From: Mucilaginibacter straminoryzae
GTDB lineage: Bacteria > Bacteroidota > Bacteroidia > Sphingobacteriales > Sphingobacteriaceae
Assembly: GCF_022953055.1 (NCBI RefSeq)
Contig: NZ_JALJEJ010000001.1
Span: 372,001 to 436,000 of the forward strand
Direction: 5' to 3'
Length of the DNA: 64,000 nt
The number at the start of each line of letters is the position of its first letter. Within the stretch, counting starts at the first letter, position 1. A model generated the notes under the pieces. The model made no database searches and was not told the DNA's origin. It saw only the letters and a list, made by a program, of their open reading frames with translations. This document shows positions 35,001-44,173 of this stretch, in pieces. A program made the position numbers and the translations under genes.

Positions 35001-35666
35001 ATGAAAAAACTTTTCTTTATGGCGGCTGCAATGCTGCTGATAGCCGGGACGGTTAGCGCGCAGTATTACCGTCCACGCCAACACGCCCGGCCGCGTCAAA
35101 GTACGTATAACGGCAACTTCCGCCCTACGTTTGAGTTGATCGGCGGAATTAATATCGCCAACATCGTGAAAAGCAATGGCGGTAATTTCAATACCAATTC
35201 TAAGATTGGCGCTAACGTAGGTGTTGGGTTCGATCTGCCCGTGATCTACCCGCTTTCTATCACCGTAGAAGGTTTGTATTCGCAAAAAGGTTATACCCAA
35301 AATACTCCTTATGGCGAATTTAAACAACGCACAGATTTTATTGATGTGCCTATCCTGGCGAAACTGCACGTGGCGCCGAATTTTAATGTGCTGGTTGGTC
35401 CGCAGGTATCATTCCTGTTATCAACTACCAATACGTTCGACAACGGCTTTACGCAAAGCACACAGCAGGTTTACAACAACACCAGCAATGGCTACAACAA
35501 GGCAATTGTTGGCGGTGTAGCCGGTGTAAGTTTTGATCTGGGCAGAAACGTAGAACTGCGCGGCCGTTACAACATCGACCTGAGCAAGATTAATGAGCAG
35601 GGCGACCAGTATGTGCCGGCTTACCGTAACCAGGTGTTCCAGATTGGGCTGGGTATAAAATTCTAA
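35001..35666 (+). CDS. Outer-membrane beta-barrel protein (PorT-like)
   Basis: A 221-residue protein with a signal peptide (MKKLFFMAAAMLLIAGTVSAQ) and alternating amphipathic strands ending KF, matching the Bacteroidota outer-membrane beta-barrel family of about 200 residues. Strand motifs include FELIGGINIANI, GANVGVGFDLPV, LTVEGLYSQKGY-like, IDVPILAKLH, LVGPQVSFLL and FQIGLGIKF. No specific role can be assigned. An in-frame GTG at 34989 exists, but the ATG at 35001 gives the better signal peptide. A strong terminator follows. Confidence 0.88.
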   Translation: MKKLFFMAAAMLLIAGTVSAQYYRPRQHARPRQSTYNGNFRPTFELIGGINIANIVKSNGGNFNTNSKIGANVGVGFDLPVIYPLSITVEGLYSQKGYTQNTPYGEFKQRTDFIDVPILAKLHVAPNFNVLVGPQVSFLLSTTNTFDNGFTQSTQQVYNNTSNGYNKAIVGGVAGVSFDLGRNVELRGRYNIDLSKINEQGDQYVPAYRNQVFQIGLGIKF

Positions 35667-35699
35667 GTTTTTGTTTATTTAGTGTTTGATGTTTATGAT

Positions 35700-35732
35700 T
35701 GCCGTCCTTGCCAGTGCAGGGGCGGCATTTTT
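35700..35732 (+). terminator. Intrinsic terminator of the barrel-protein gene
   Basis: TGCCGTCCTTGC pairs with GCAGGGGCGGCA (12 positions, two G-U), loop CAGT, followed by TTTTT. Confidence 0.85.
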
Positions 35733-35819
35733 AATATGGGAATTGAATGGAGACCATCACTTATCCAAAACCTTTGTTACAAACGCTATTTTGTTTTATT
35801 AAAACTACAGCTTTGTAAA

Positions 35820-35827
35820 TACATTTG
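35820..35827 (+). promoter_or_regulatory. -7 element for the acyltransferase gene
   Basis: TACATTTG, 18 bases before the ATG. The nearest upstream TTTG ends 26 bases before it, too far for an ideal -33. Confidence 0.35.
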
Positions 35828-35844
35828 CCGTAACTAACGCCTAG

Positions 35845-36912
35845 ATGCAAAATTCATTAAACGAGAGTTCCCCTAAAAAAAATTATGCGTTTATAGATCA
35901 TATCCGTTGCCTGGCTATGATGAGCATTGTTGCCGAGCATACGTTGGGCAGTTATCATTTTCCTGAAGGTTCTGCACGGTATTGGATTTATATACTGATC
36001 GTCCAGTTTGCGAAGTTCGGAACGGTAATATTTTTTCTGCTCGCGGGATTTCTCATCAGTGAAAAATTTACAGACTACACACCTGGCGAATATCTTAAAC
36101 GCCGCTTTGCCAGCACATTTGGCCCCTGGCTATTTTGGTCGGTAATTTTTATTGTTTGCTATATCGTTAATCTGCATGTAAAGGAACGCATGTACCACGA
36201 TGGCCGCTTTAACCTAGCTAATATTTTAAAGGAGGCTAAAGAGACTTACCTGTATACCAACTACTGGTTCATCATCAATTTTATGGTGAGTATATCTTTG
36301 CTGCTCATTTTTAAAAAGTACCTGTATTCTTATAAGTTCGGCGCTGTGCTGCTCTTGTTCACGCTGATCTATTGCGTTAATATCCATTTTGAATGGTTCG
36401 ACCCGAGCCATACTACTGCCATCTTAGGTTTCGTATTCTTCTTGTGGCTTGGTGCGCAATTGCGTAAACACTGGTTGATAGTAGAATACAGGGTGAAGTT
36501 GCTGCCTTTTCCGTTATTGATTTTGCTGGTGGTGATCACTTTCGCCCTATCTGTTATGGAAACAAGGCAACTATTCAATACACACAGCGTAGACCCCTAT
36601 AATACCCTGCGCTTTACCAATGTGCTGTATTCGCTCTCGGGATTTACTTTATTGTTGCGTGTCAAAGAATTCGCGTGGCTAAATAAACTTCGCCCGAGAG
36701 ACACCACTTACGGTATCTACCTGATCCATTATATCCTGGTGATCTACCTGCTCCCCGAGATTTACCACGGCGTGAAGGTCGATCCGGCGGATCAAAGTAC
36801 CGCAGTGTTTTATTTAATAAAGCTGCTATCGTTTGTAATAGTTTATGCTTTAAGCTGGTGGATTACCATCTTGCTGACAAAATCTAAAGCGCACAAGCTG
36901 GTTGGTAATTAG
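35845..36912 (+). CDS. Membrane acyltransferase (acyltransferase_3)
   Basis: A 355-residue membrane protein with about ten helices. The N-terminus YAFIDHIRCLAMMSIVAEHT carries the catalytic-type Arg/His signature of acyltransferase-3 enzymes, which move acetyl or other acyl groups onto extracytoplasmic sugars. It stands at the left edge of the surface-glycan island, so O-acetylation of a surface polysaccharide is the likely job. Substrate and acyl donor are not readable. Its stop is four bases from that of the convergent glycosyltransferase gene. Confidence 0.88.
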   Translation: MQNSLNESSPKKNYAFIDHIRCLAMMSIVAEHTLGSYHFPEGSARYWIYILIVQFAKFGTVIFFLLAGFLISEKFTDYTPGEYLKRRFASTFGPWLFWSVIFIVCYIVNLHVKERMYHDGRFNLANILKEAKETYLYTNYWFIINFMVSISLLLIFKKYLYSYKFGAVLLLFTLIYCVNIHFEWFDPSHTTAILGFVFFLWLGAQLRKHWLIVEYRVKLLPFPLLILLVVITFALSVMETRQLFNTHSVDPYNTLRFTNVLYSLSGFTLLLRVKEFAWLNKLRPRDTTYGIYLIHYILVIYLLPEIYHGVKVDPADQSTAVFYLIKLLSFVIVYALSWWITILLTKSKAHKLVGN

Positions 36913-36915
36913 TAT

Positions 36916-37851
36916 TTATCGTTCACCCTTCAACCATCTTTTAAAACGCCTGGAAGGCTTGTTATACTTTTTGTATCTGGCTTTTAGGTTAAAGTCGAAC
37001 TCAAGGGTGTTGTAATCAGCCCTTTTTTCAGGTTGCACATACACAGGATTTAATATATCAGATGGAATATCCTCAAGCGGAATATTAGCATACGGATTAT
37101 TCGGGTCTGTTGTATGGGTTGCGGCAGCACCATAGCCGATATTGGTAATCAGATTGAAATTAGGAATAACAGATAAACTGTTGTTGAAGAAATTGGTGAA
37201 AGTTAATTGGTAATCCCATGTATCAATTTGTCCGGCTTTTAATTGTTTAAAGATATCTTCCCAGGTGTCAAGGATAAACGGATCTGAAAAAATGTTAGAT
37301 AGCTGCTGCCTAACATCCTTCAGTGAATATCTCCCCAGCTCTTTATCATAATCCTGCCATACCCGGCGCCAGCTGGCCCATCCCCAAACATGGGTTAGGT
37401 TAGAAAAATAGTAGGTAGCGGCTCCCCAGGTTTTACCACGTTGAAGATTTGAACCGCCGATATGGCGAACTCTTGTATCGTGCCGGTATTTTGAAAGCAT
37501 GTGATCACAAAACCTAAAGAAGCTTTCTGCTGGCAGGCAATCATCTTCCAGGATAATACCTTCTTCTTCCTGCCCGAAAAACCAGTCTATTGCCGAAGCT
37601 ACCCCGTTTTTGCAGCCCAGGTTTTTTTCGCGGAAAAGGGTTTTTACTTCGCACGGCCAATTAACAAGGCTGGCAACAACACGTGCCTCTTCGCAAAGTG
37701 CAGCTTCATTTGCCTTATCGGCCCTTGGTCCATCGGCAGCGATATATAAACGCGGCGGACGCGCAGCAGCAATTTGTTCAAATACCAGCTTCGTGGTATC
37801 GGGGCGGTTAAAGATAATGAACAGTACAGCAGATTTAGTTTGATAGCTCAT
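36916..37851 (-). CDS. GNT-I-like glycosyltransferase
   Basis: A 311-residue cytoplasmic GT-A-fold protein. The motif VLFIIFNRPDTTKLVFEQI starts the fold, LYIAADGPR follows, and the metal-binding ILEDDCLP and the acceptor-side HVWGWASWRRVWQDYD are typical of the bacterial glycosyltransferases related to GNT-I/nucleotide-diphospho-sugar transferase domains. The donor is unknown. The open frame begins slightly upstream, but ATG at 37849-37851 starts the domain. A -7 element TAGATTTG (37858-37865) lies six bases upstream of the ATG, again suggesting a very short leader. Confidence 0.85.
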   Translation of the reverse strand: MSYQTKSAVLFIIFNRPDTTKLVFEQIAAARPPRLYIAADGPRADKANEAALCEEARVVASLVNWPCEVKTLFREKNLGCKNGVASAIDWFFGQEEEGIILEDDCLPAESFFRFCDHMLSKYRHDTRVRHIGGSNLQRGKTWGAATYYFSNLTHVWGWASWRRVWQDYDKELGRYSLKDVRQQLSNIFSDPFILDTWEDIFKQLKAGQIDTWDYQLTFTNFFNNSLSVIPNFNLITNIGYGAAATHTTDPNNPYANIPLEDIPSDILNPVYVQPEKRADYNTLEFDFNLKARYKKYNKPSRRFKRWLKGER

Positions 37852-37907
37852 GCAATGCAAATCTATCAACTATTAGGCGATATAAATAATGATGGTGGTA
37901 AGGGAAT

Positions 37908-38738
37908 TTATTGTTGTCGTTTTGTCTTTTTGGTGCGAATTTTATCCTGATTTCTTTCTAGCTTTTTCAAAAGCTTCACCTCGTGCAACAATTGTTTAAA
38001 AGGAGATGATGATAAGTAAAAGTCTGTAATGGTAGTTACAATCCTTCTGTCTTGCATAAAGCGGTTGTATTTAGCCATCAGGGTAGTTAATATACTCTGA
38101 TACGAACCGTCAGGGTTGCCCAGGCTTTTGTGTGTAATCTTGAAATCAACCACATAAGCAGTGTACCCAAGTAAGTCTGCGATCAGACATAAGTCTGTTC
38201 CGTATAAGTGAAAGCCTTTCAGGTCGCGGGAAAGGGAAAGATTAGCCGCTTTCTTTACCAGGATAAAGTTCTCGTCCACACTGATCACTTTCTGGGGAAG
38301 GTTTCCGCGCTTGTCCAATTTCCCATCTGGGTAGGCCACATTCAACACAAACCGATTGTAAAGGTCGTTTTCAAGTCCCCCAGCATTACTCAGGATAGCC
38401 CAATTAGGGTCTTGGACAGAGATTTGTTTAATGCAATTGTTTAACTGATCAATGGTATCTATGTTAGCTAAAACATCCTGGTGGCAAATGATGATGTATT
38501 CGCCAAGCGCATTTTGCAGGAAGAGGTTAATTCCCTCATAAGCATCATAGTTGTTTATCTGGCTGTTATCTACATAGCGGAACTCGCAAACGCTTTCGTT
38601 GAAACCCGCAGCAATAAAAGAGTCCATCATTTCCTGGTACTCGGTAAGATCTGTTACAAGCGTGCATATCGAAAACCGGTAAGCGTAGCTTAATCCGGTT
38701 TCTTTTATTGGCGATTGGAGTTCACTTTCTTTTGACAT
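37908..38738 (-). CDS. Glycosyltransferase family 2-like protein
   Basis: A 276-residue protein; an in-frame extension to 38837 is AT-rich and hydrophobic-basic, so ATG at 38736-38738 is preferred. The core resembles GT2 enzymes: FSICTLVTDLTEYQEMMDSF, EFRYVDNSQINNYDAYEGIN, a metal-site-like ICHQDV where DxD is usual, and HLYGTDLCLIADLLGYTAYVVDFKITHKSLG, which matches the late part of wbc-type GT2 proteins. The acceptor and donor are unknown. It is 56 bases upstream of the previous gene in the same direction. Confidence 0.75.
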   Translation of the reverse strand: MSKESELQSPIKETGLSYAYRFSICTLVTDLTEYQEMMDSFIAAGFNESVCEFRYVDNSQINNYDAYEGINLFLQNALGEYIIICHQDVLANIDTIDQLNNCIKQISVQDPNWAILSNAGGLENDLYNRFVLNVAYPDGKLDKRGNLPQKVISVDENFILVKKAANLSLSRDLKGFHLYGTDLCLIADLLGYTAYVVDFKITHKSLGNPDGSYQSILTTLMAKYNRFMQDRRIVTTITDFYLSSSPFKQLLHEVKLLKKLERNQDKIRTKKTKRQQ

Positions 38739-38933
38739 TTTATCTCGACAAAATAGACCATTAAACATAAACAACAGATTTATACATTTTATTTTTTCTC
38801 GATAAAAAAACTTAACTTGCTTAAAAATTAAACACAATGCCCATGAATTGGCTTTTTGCCTGAAAATTAATCTAAAATTAACCTATCTATAACCTCCACG
38901 TAGATTTAACTTTTATCACAACTCAAATTTTTT

Positions 38934-40370
38934 ATGAAAAACAAGCTATTGCTATTTTTAATAGTAGCTGTATTTGCTGTGGCGTGTAAAAAACAAGATT
39001 TTACGCCCTTGAACAGTAATACCATCGTTAACAACCCCAAAAAAAGTAATTCAGCAAGAGATGGCATTTGGGATTTATTAGGTTACGGTTATAATATCAC
39101 GGGGGCTTATGCACAATCATATTCTGCAGGCGGCCAGGTGTTGGATATTGCGCGATTTAAAGCAGATTATCCGGATCGTGTGCTTACAGATCTCTCCCAA
39201 AGCCAAACTGCAGAAATTACTACAGGTACCGATGCATTGGATTATATAAAAAAAATATCAAACAATTTCTCGCTTGGTGCTTCTGATAGTGCTGCAACTT
39301 TTAAAGCGACCATTAAGGCAGCTTTTAAAGATTCGTCTTCATTCTCCAGTAAGTATGCGTACAGTAGTTATGACCTAACCATTAAGGAAAAGAGGCTGAC
39401 GTTAAATTCACCAATTGATCTGATGAAAAGTTATGCAAATGCCACATTCCTGACAGATGTTCAAAATCAATCTCCAGCTTATATAGTTAGCCATTACGGT
39501 ACACACGTATTGACTGATATTTTTTTGGGTGCGAAGCTAAGCGTTCTTTATCAATCAGCTACTACAAGCTCGAACAGATATAACTCATCTCAGGCAGGAT
39601 TGTCTTTCGGCATAAAGACTATTTTTAGTATTGATGCATCGCTGAATACTACTACATCAGAATTAAGTAAAATATATAGTTCAAAAATGCATTACGAAAC
39701 CCGTGGCGGAGATGCAAGTAAAAGTTTGATCGGCGATATCGACTTAAATACTTCAAATACACCAACCGTCAATATTTCGAACTGGCAAAGTAGTGCAACT
39801 GTTCAAAATGCAGAATTGATTGATATTGGTACGTCGGGATTAGTTGAATTGTCTCAATTTGTTTCAGATCCTACAAAAGCCCAGGCGTTACATGATTATA
39901 TCGTTCAATACTTAATAAATAACCGCGCTTCGCTTTTGCCTGCGCCAATTTATGGTTATTACCGTGCAGTTGATAACAAGCATATTTTAAGTTCTGATCC
40001 CAATTACACAGCTATTTCGCCAAATTGGAGAAATACGGGAGTAGGCTTTTATGCCTATACAGTTCAATATGGTGGTACTGTACCAGTATACCAATACTCA
40101 AACCCAAATACAGGCGATCATTTTTATGCTACCAACCCCAATGCTGTTACACCAACAAGTTGGGTAGGGTACCAACGAGATGGTATTACGTTTTATGGCT
40201 ACCCGTCAGTTCAACAGAGCACCATTCCATGCTATATTTTTTATAGCGAAAATCAGCATGATCATATTTATTCCCCAAATCCTAATGTTACGGCGGGCTA
40301 TCCAGCAGGCTGGGTTTCACATGGTATAGGCTTTTATGTGTTTCCGGTACCTGCTGGCGGCATATACTAA
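38934..40370 (+). CDS. MACPF-domain lipoprotein with C-terminal DUF5648-like repeats
   Basis: A 478-residue secreted protein. A lipoprotein signal (MKNKLLLFLIVAVFAVAC, Cys18) is followed by a region rich in Ser/Asp and a MACPF core (about 35-320). The family signature is visible as HYGTHVLTDIFLGAKL with His187-Tyr188-Gly189-Thr190-His191; helices before it (DALDYIKKISNNFSLG, FKATIKAAFKDSS) fit the membrane-inserting bundles. From residue 338 to the end three ~45-residue repeats (FYAY, GDHFYATNPNA, GFYVFP) resemble DUF5648/lectin-like cell-surface binding repeats. MACPF lipoproteins in Bacteroidota include the BSAP toxins that kill related strains. The gene is opposite in direction to the flanking glycosyltransferase genes, looks AT-richer by eye, and has its own terminator. 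An antimicrobial role is inference. Confidence 0.85.
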   Translation: MKNKLLLFLIVAVFAVACKKQDFTPLNSNTIVNNPKKSNSARDGIWDLLGYGYNITGAYAQSYSAGGQVLDIARFKADYPDRVLTDLSQSQTAEITTGTDALDYIKKISNNFSLGASDSAATFKATIKAAFKDSSSFSSKYAYSSYDLTIKEKRLTLNSPIDLMKSYANATFLTDVQNQSPAYIVSHYGTHVLTDIFLGAKLSVLYQSATTSSNRYNSSQAGLSFGIKTIFSIDASLNTTTSELSKIYSSKMHYETRGGDASKSLIGDIDLNTSNTPTVNISNWQSSATVQNAELIDIGTSGLVELSQFVSDPTKAQALHDYIVQYLINNRASLLPAPIYGYYRAVDNKHILSSDPNYTAISPNWRNTGVGFYAYTVQYGGTVPVYQYSNPNTGDHFYATNPNAVTPTSWVGYQRDGITFYGYPSVQQSTIPCYIFYSENQHDHIYSPNPNVTAGYPAGWVSHGIGFYVFPVPAGGIY

Positions 40371-40412
40371 TTAAGGCAATTAGAAAGTTGTATTTAAGGG
40401 CATGTTTAATTT

Positions 40413-40442
40413 GAGCTACTTCTTTAAAGGAGTAGCTTTTTT
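40413..40442 (+). terminator. Terminator of the MACPF gene
   Basis: AGCTACTTCT/GGAGTAGCT stem (about ten pairs with one G-U) around TTAA, followed by TTTTTTT. It ends at the stop codon of the convergent glycosyltransferase gene. Confidence 0.8.
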
Positions 40443-41544
40443 ATTTCGCCAAGCTTTTGTACACACCCATCGTCTTATCCATACAATCACTGATGGAGAA
40501 ATTTAGCAGCCTAAGTTTGCCCCTGTTAACCAATTCTTCCCTGACAACAGGTTTTCCTAATGCCTGTAGCATGGTTGCAGCTATTGCGGCGGTATCATAT
40601 GGGTCGAAATATAATGCGGCTTCGCCTGCAACTTCCGGTAAGCTGCTGGTATTGCTGCAGGCAACAGGGCAGCAGTGCTGAAAAGCCTCTAAAATGGGAA
40701 AGCCAAAACCTTCGCACAGTGAAGGGAAGACGAATAACTGCGCGTTCTGATATAACTGTGCCAGTACCTCATCAGACGCGTTGAACCGGATACAGCGGTG
40801 AATAATGTCCAATTCTGTCAAATAGGAGACTTCCGTTCGGCTAAACGGCGCACCTCCTGCCGCTACCAGGTATAAGTTTGGATGCGCTTTCACAACTTCG
40901 GCAAATGCTGCTGCAAACCGGTCGAAGTTTTTATACGAATCGCGGGTACCCACGTATAGTATAAAGTTTTTGGGGATATCGATACTTAGAGGCGTTTTTG
41001 TCTGAGGGAAATCCTGTAACGTTACCCCGTGGTGAATTACCTCTACCCGGTCTGCAACCTGCGGATAAAGGCTGATCAGGTCTTTTTTTGTGGCGTGCGA
41101 AACCGCGATAATTTTATCTGCCGCCGGGATAGTTTCTCTTTTATACCCCGCAACAACATCATTCACGGCGAATGATTCGGGGAAGCGTTCGTGGATCATG
41201 TCATGCACCGTAAGCACAAACGGCTTTTTGACATCCTTTAAAAAATAAGGGTGGTAATAGGTAGGATGAAAAATGTCATAATCATCATGCTGCAAACAGT
41301 ATTTGCTGTATCGCTGATTCCAGCTGATCTCCCTCTTTTTTTTCGATCCTACCAAATATTCGCCGGTGGGATTATTAAGGGGCGGGTGCAAGTGCCTGAT
41401 GTAATAATTTTTTGAGTATAAGGCAGCAAGTTTGTAGCTGATGTCATCGCGCTGATCAATCGAATGCATGATGTTGGCGAAGTAACGGGTAATACCGCCG
41501 TACCGCTGCTCACTGAAATGCTGATAGTCAAAAAGTATCTTCAT
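40441..41544 (-). CDS. GT4 glycosyltransferase
   Basis: A 367-residue GT-B-fold enzyme of family 4. N-terminal domain opens MKILFDYQHFSEQRYGGITRYF; the C-terminal nucleotide-sugar domain contains LYVGTRDSYKNFDRF and the EX7E motif FPSLCEGFGFPILEAF. It probably adds a mannose- or glucose-type residue to the surface glycan; specificity is unknown. It is four bases downstream of the GT2 gene and belongs to an operon ABC exporter, GT2, GT4. Confidence 0.92.
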   Translation of the reverse strand: MKILFDYQHFSEQRYGGITRYFANIMHSIDQRDDISYKLAALYSKNYYIRHLHPPLNNPTGEYLVGSKKKREISWNQRYSKYCLQHDDYDIFHPTYYHPYFLKDVKKPFVLTVHDMIHERFPESFAVNDVVAGYKRETIPAADKIIAVSHATKKDLISLYPQVADRVEVIHHGVTLQDFPQTKTPLSIDIPKNFILYVGTRDSYKNFDRFAAAFAEVVKAHPNLYLVAAGGAPFSRTEVSYLTELDIIHRCIRFNASDEVLAQLYQNAQLFVFPSLCEGFGFPILEAFQHCCPVACSNTSSLPEVAGEAALYFDPYDTAAIAATMLQALGKPVVREELVNRGKLRLLNFSISDCMDKTMGVYKSLAK

Positions 41545-41547
41545 TGC

Positions 41548-42291
41548 TTAATTTCGCTGCCTGCGGCCTTTTTTCATCACCCTGAACAAATGTCTTGCAT
41601 AAACCCAGAGACCAAGGTGTTGCTTCACCATTTGGTCGTAATGTTTATCAAACTCCGGGTCTTTACTACCCGCAGAAAAGCCGCGTGTATCATAGATTGC
41701 GACCAGTTCGTCCACAAACTTCCATTGAAATTTTCTATCGCCAAATAAACTCAGGTTAAGGTGCTGGTCTGCATAAACCGGGTAGCGGGTCTCATATTTA
41801 TACTTATCGAAAACTCTTCGGGGATAAAATATACTTTGATGGCAAATATCGATTTTCGTCAGGTCGTATTTTTTCAACGCACCACCGGCAATTTCCCCCC
41901 AGAAAACCACTTTTGCATAATAAACAGTAGCGGGTTGGGTTAGATGCCGGCCCATTTTGCCGAAGCCGCCAAGTAAGCGGTCGTCTGCACCCATAAAGTA
42001 AAGCCAACCACCTTTAGCGTAACTAATGGCTTTATTCATGGCGTCATAAATACCCTGGTCGGACTCGCTGCGCCAGTAAGTTATTTTTGAGTTATGCTGC
42101 GCTAAAATATCTATAGAGCCGTCCGTACTGTTACCATCCAGTATGACTAACTCAACTTCGGCATTAACATAAGGCAGCACATTATTCAGGTATTCGGGCA
42201 GCAGATGAGCGGCATTATAAGTAACGGTAATAATGCTAATGAGGGGTTGATGCTCAACGCCGGATAGGATACGAACACCGCCCTCTTTCAT
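41548..42291 (-). CDS. GT2 glycosyltransferase
   Basis: A 247-residue GT-A-fold enzyme of family 2. Motifs: PLISIITVTYNAAHLLPEYL, VELVILDGNSTDGSIDIL and, further on, FMGADDRL (DxD-like metal site) and FCHQSIFYPRRVFDKY-like acceptor part (ICHQSIFYPRRVF). Similar small GT2 proteins act in LPS or capsule synthesis. Spacing to its neighbours is three bases on each side, so it is in one operon with the ABC and GT4 genes. Confidence 0.92.
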   Translation of the reverse strand: MKEGGVRILSGVEHQPLISIITVTYNAAHLLPEYLNNVLPYVNAEVELVILDGNSTDGSIDILAQHNSKITYWRSESDQGIYDAMNKAISYAKGGWLYFMGADDRLLGGFGKMGRHLTQPATVYYAKVVFWGEIAGGALKKYDLTKIDICHQSIFYPRRVFDKYKYETRYPVYADQHLNLSLFGDRKFQWKFVDELVAIYDTRGFSAGSKDPEFDKHYDQMVKQHLGLWVYARHLFRVMKKGRRQRN

Positions 42292-42294
42292 GGT

Positions 42295-44109
42295 TTATGC
42301 GTTAAAGGTTTGCATGTCTATCAGCTTACGGTAAAGTCCGTTAGCGGCAATCAATTCCTGGTGCGTACCTTCCGCTACTATCCGGCCAGCTTCTAAAACG
42401 ACGATCTTATCTGCGTTCTGAATGGTACTTAAGCGGTGGGCGATGATAAGCGAGGTGCGGTTCTTCATCAGGTTATTCAAGGCATCCTGTACCAGTTTTT
42501 CAGATTCGGTATCCAATGCCGATGTCGCTTCATCCAGCAGCATAATCGGCGGGTTATTTAATACCGCGCGTGCGATACAGATCCGCTGGCGCTGACCACC
42601 TGAAAGTTTAGTGCCTCGGTCGCCGATGTTAGTTTCATAACCGTTTTCTGTACCGGTAATAAACTGGTGCGCATTGGCAATTTTTGCCGCAGCTTCTACC
42701 TGTTCCATGGTAGCATCGGGTTTGCCAAAGGCGATGTTGTTAAAAATAGTGTCGTTAAACAAGATAGATTCCTGGTTCACAATACCCATTAAGGCACGAA
42801 GCGAATTGGCGGTCACCTTCCGGATATCATGACCATCAACTAACACTGCGCCATGCTGCGGTTCGATGAACCGCGGTAGCAAGTCCATCAAGGTAGATTT
42901 GCCACCTCCTGACGGGCCCACCAACGCTACAGTTTTGCCTTTAGGGATCACCAGGTTAATATTGCTCAATACTTCTTTCTCCTGGTAGGCAAAAGAAACG
43001 TTATCCAGTTTAATTTCCTGGTTAAAACCTTTCAGTTGAATAGCATCAGGTGCGTCTGTAATTGCCGGCTTGGTATCAATCAGTTCCAAAACACGCTCAC
43101 CGGCAGCAATACCTGAGTGGATACTGCTGAACGAATCTGAAATGGCTTTTGCTGGACGCATTACCTGTGAGAATATGGCGATATAGGCAATGAATTTTTC
43201 GGCTGTTAAAGGCGATTGACCATTTAACACCAGCGATCCGCCGTATAATACCAGTCCCGCAACCATGGCAACACCAAGAAATTCAGAAACCGGAGAGGCC
43301 GATTGCTGCCTTTTCGCCATGGAACGGATAATCCTCGAATATTTTTTATTGTGATCGTGAAAACGGTTTTTAATGAAATCCGTCGCATTAAATGCTTTGA
43401 TAATTTTTACGCCGGAAAGTGCTTCGTCGAGATGACTGATCATGGTGCCATAAGTATCATGTGATTCGCGGGCCTGGGCTTTTAAACGTTTCACAATACG
43501 CGCAATGATAAAACCTGCAACAGGGATTACCAGTAAAGAGAATAGCGTCAGCTTTACAGACAAGGCAAACAACGCAAAAAGGAAGGCGATCAACTGCAGT
43601 GGCTCTTTAAAAACAACCTGCAAAGTGCCGGTTACCGAGTATTGCACTACCTGCACGTCCGAAGCAATCTTGGAGATGATATCGCCCTTACGTTCATTAC
43701 TAAAATAACCCAGGTGCAAATCCATTACGTTATTAAAAACGTTTCGGCGTAAATTCAGCAAGGTATGGATGCGCAGGTTTTCCATGGTGCGCTGCGAAAA
43801 ATACCTGAACACATTGCTGATTAATACCGATATTACAATAATGGCGCAAACAAACTTTAACGCACCGATGGGGCCGTAAGTAATGCTAAACTCATGCGCA
43901 TAATAATTGATGGTGTCCAATAGGTTTAACCAGCTTTTGGGTTTGGGTACGGGCGCTTTAGATTGAAAAAACAGAGTACGCAACAACGGCACCAGCAGGG
44001 CAAGGTTCAAGGTGCTGAATATTACCGTAATAATGGTGCAGATGATATAAGGGATAGCAAACTTTTCTATTGGTTTGGCAAAAGAAAGCAGCCGGAAATA
44101 TGTTTTCAT
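42295..44109 (-). CDS. MsbA-like ABC exporter (fused permease-ATPase)
   Basis: A 604-residue half-transporter: six membrane helices in the first ~320 residues and an ATPase domain after about 350. Walker A GPSGGGKST at about residue 396-404, signature LSGGQRQR, Walker B IMLLDEATSALD and the switch His in IAHRLST are all intact. Homology to MsbA and the context of glycosyltransferases suggest flipping of a lipid-linked glycan or lipid A across the inner membrane. A -7 element TATTTTTG (44127-44134) lies about 17 bases upstream of the ATG and could drive the three-gene operon ABC, GT2, GT4. Confidence 0.92.
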   Translation of the reverse strand: MKTYFRLLSFAKPIEKFAIPYIICTIITVIFSTLNLALLVPLLRTLFFQSKAPVPKPKSWLNLLDTINYYAHEFSITYGPIGALKFVCAIIVISVLISNVFRYFSQRTMENLRIHTLLNLRRNVFNNVMDLHLGYFSNERKGDIISKIASDVQVVQYSVTGTLQVVFKEPLQLIAFLFALFALSVKLTLFSLLVIPVAGFIIARIVKRLKAQARESHDTYGTMISHLDEALSGVKIIKAFNATDFIKNRFHDHNKKYSRIIRSMAKRQQSASPVSEFLGVAMVAGLVLYGGSLVLNGQSPLTAEKFIAYIAIFSQVMRPAKAISDSFSSIHSGIAAGERVLELIDTKPAITDAPDAIQLKGFNQEIKLDNVSFAYQEKEVLSNINLVIPKGKTVALVGPSGGGKSTLMDLLPRFIEPQHGAVLVDGHDIRKVTANSLRALMGIVNQESILFNDTIFNNIAFGKPDATMEQVEAAAKIANAHQFITGTENGYETNIGDRGTKLSGGQRQRICIARAVLNNPPIMLLDEATSALDTESEKLVQDALNNLMKNRTSLIIAHRLSTIQNADKIVVLEAGRIVAEGTHQELIAANGLYRKLIDMQTFNA

Positions 44110-44173
44110 TCAAATAAAATAATCAGCAAAAATATTAATAACGGAGGGGATTAACGATAAGTATTACAGCTTT

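Noticed and set aside
38739..38837. N-terminal extension of the GT2-like gene at 37908
   Set aside because: AT-rich and not resembling the family N-terminus; ATG at 38738 gives the proper fold start.
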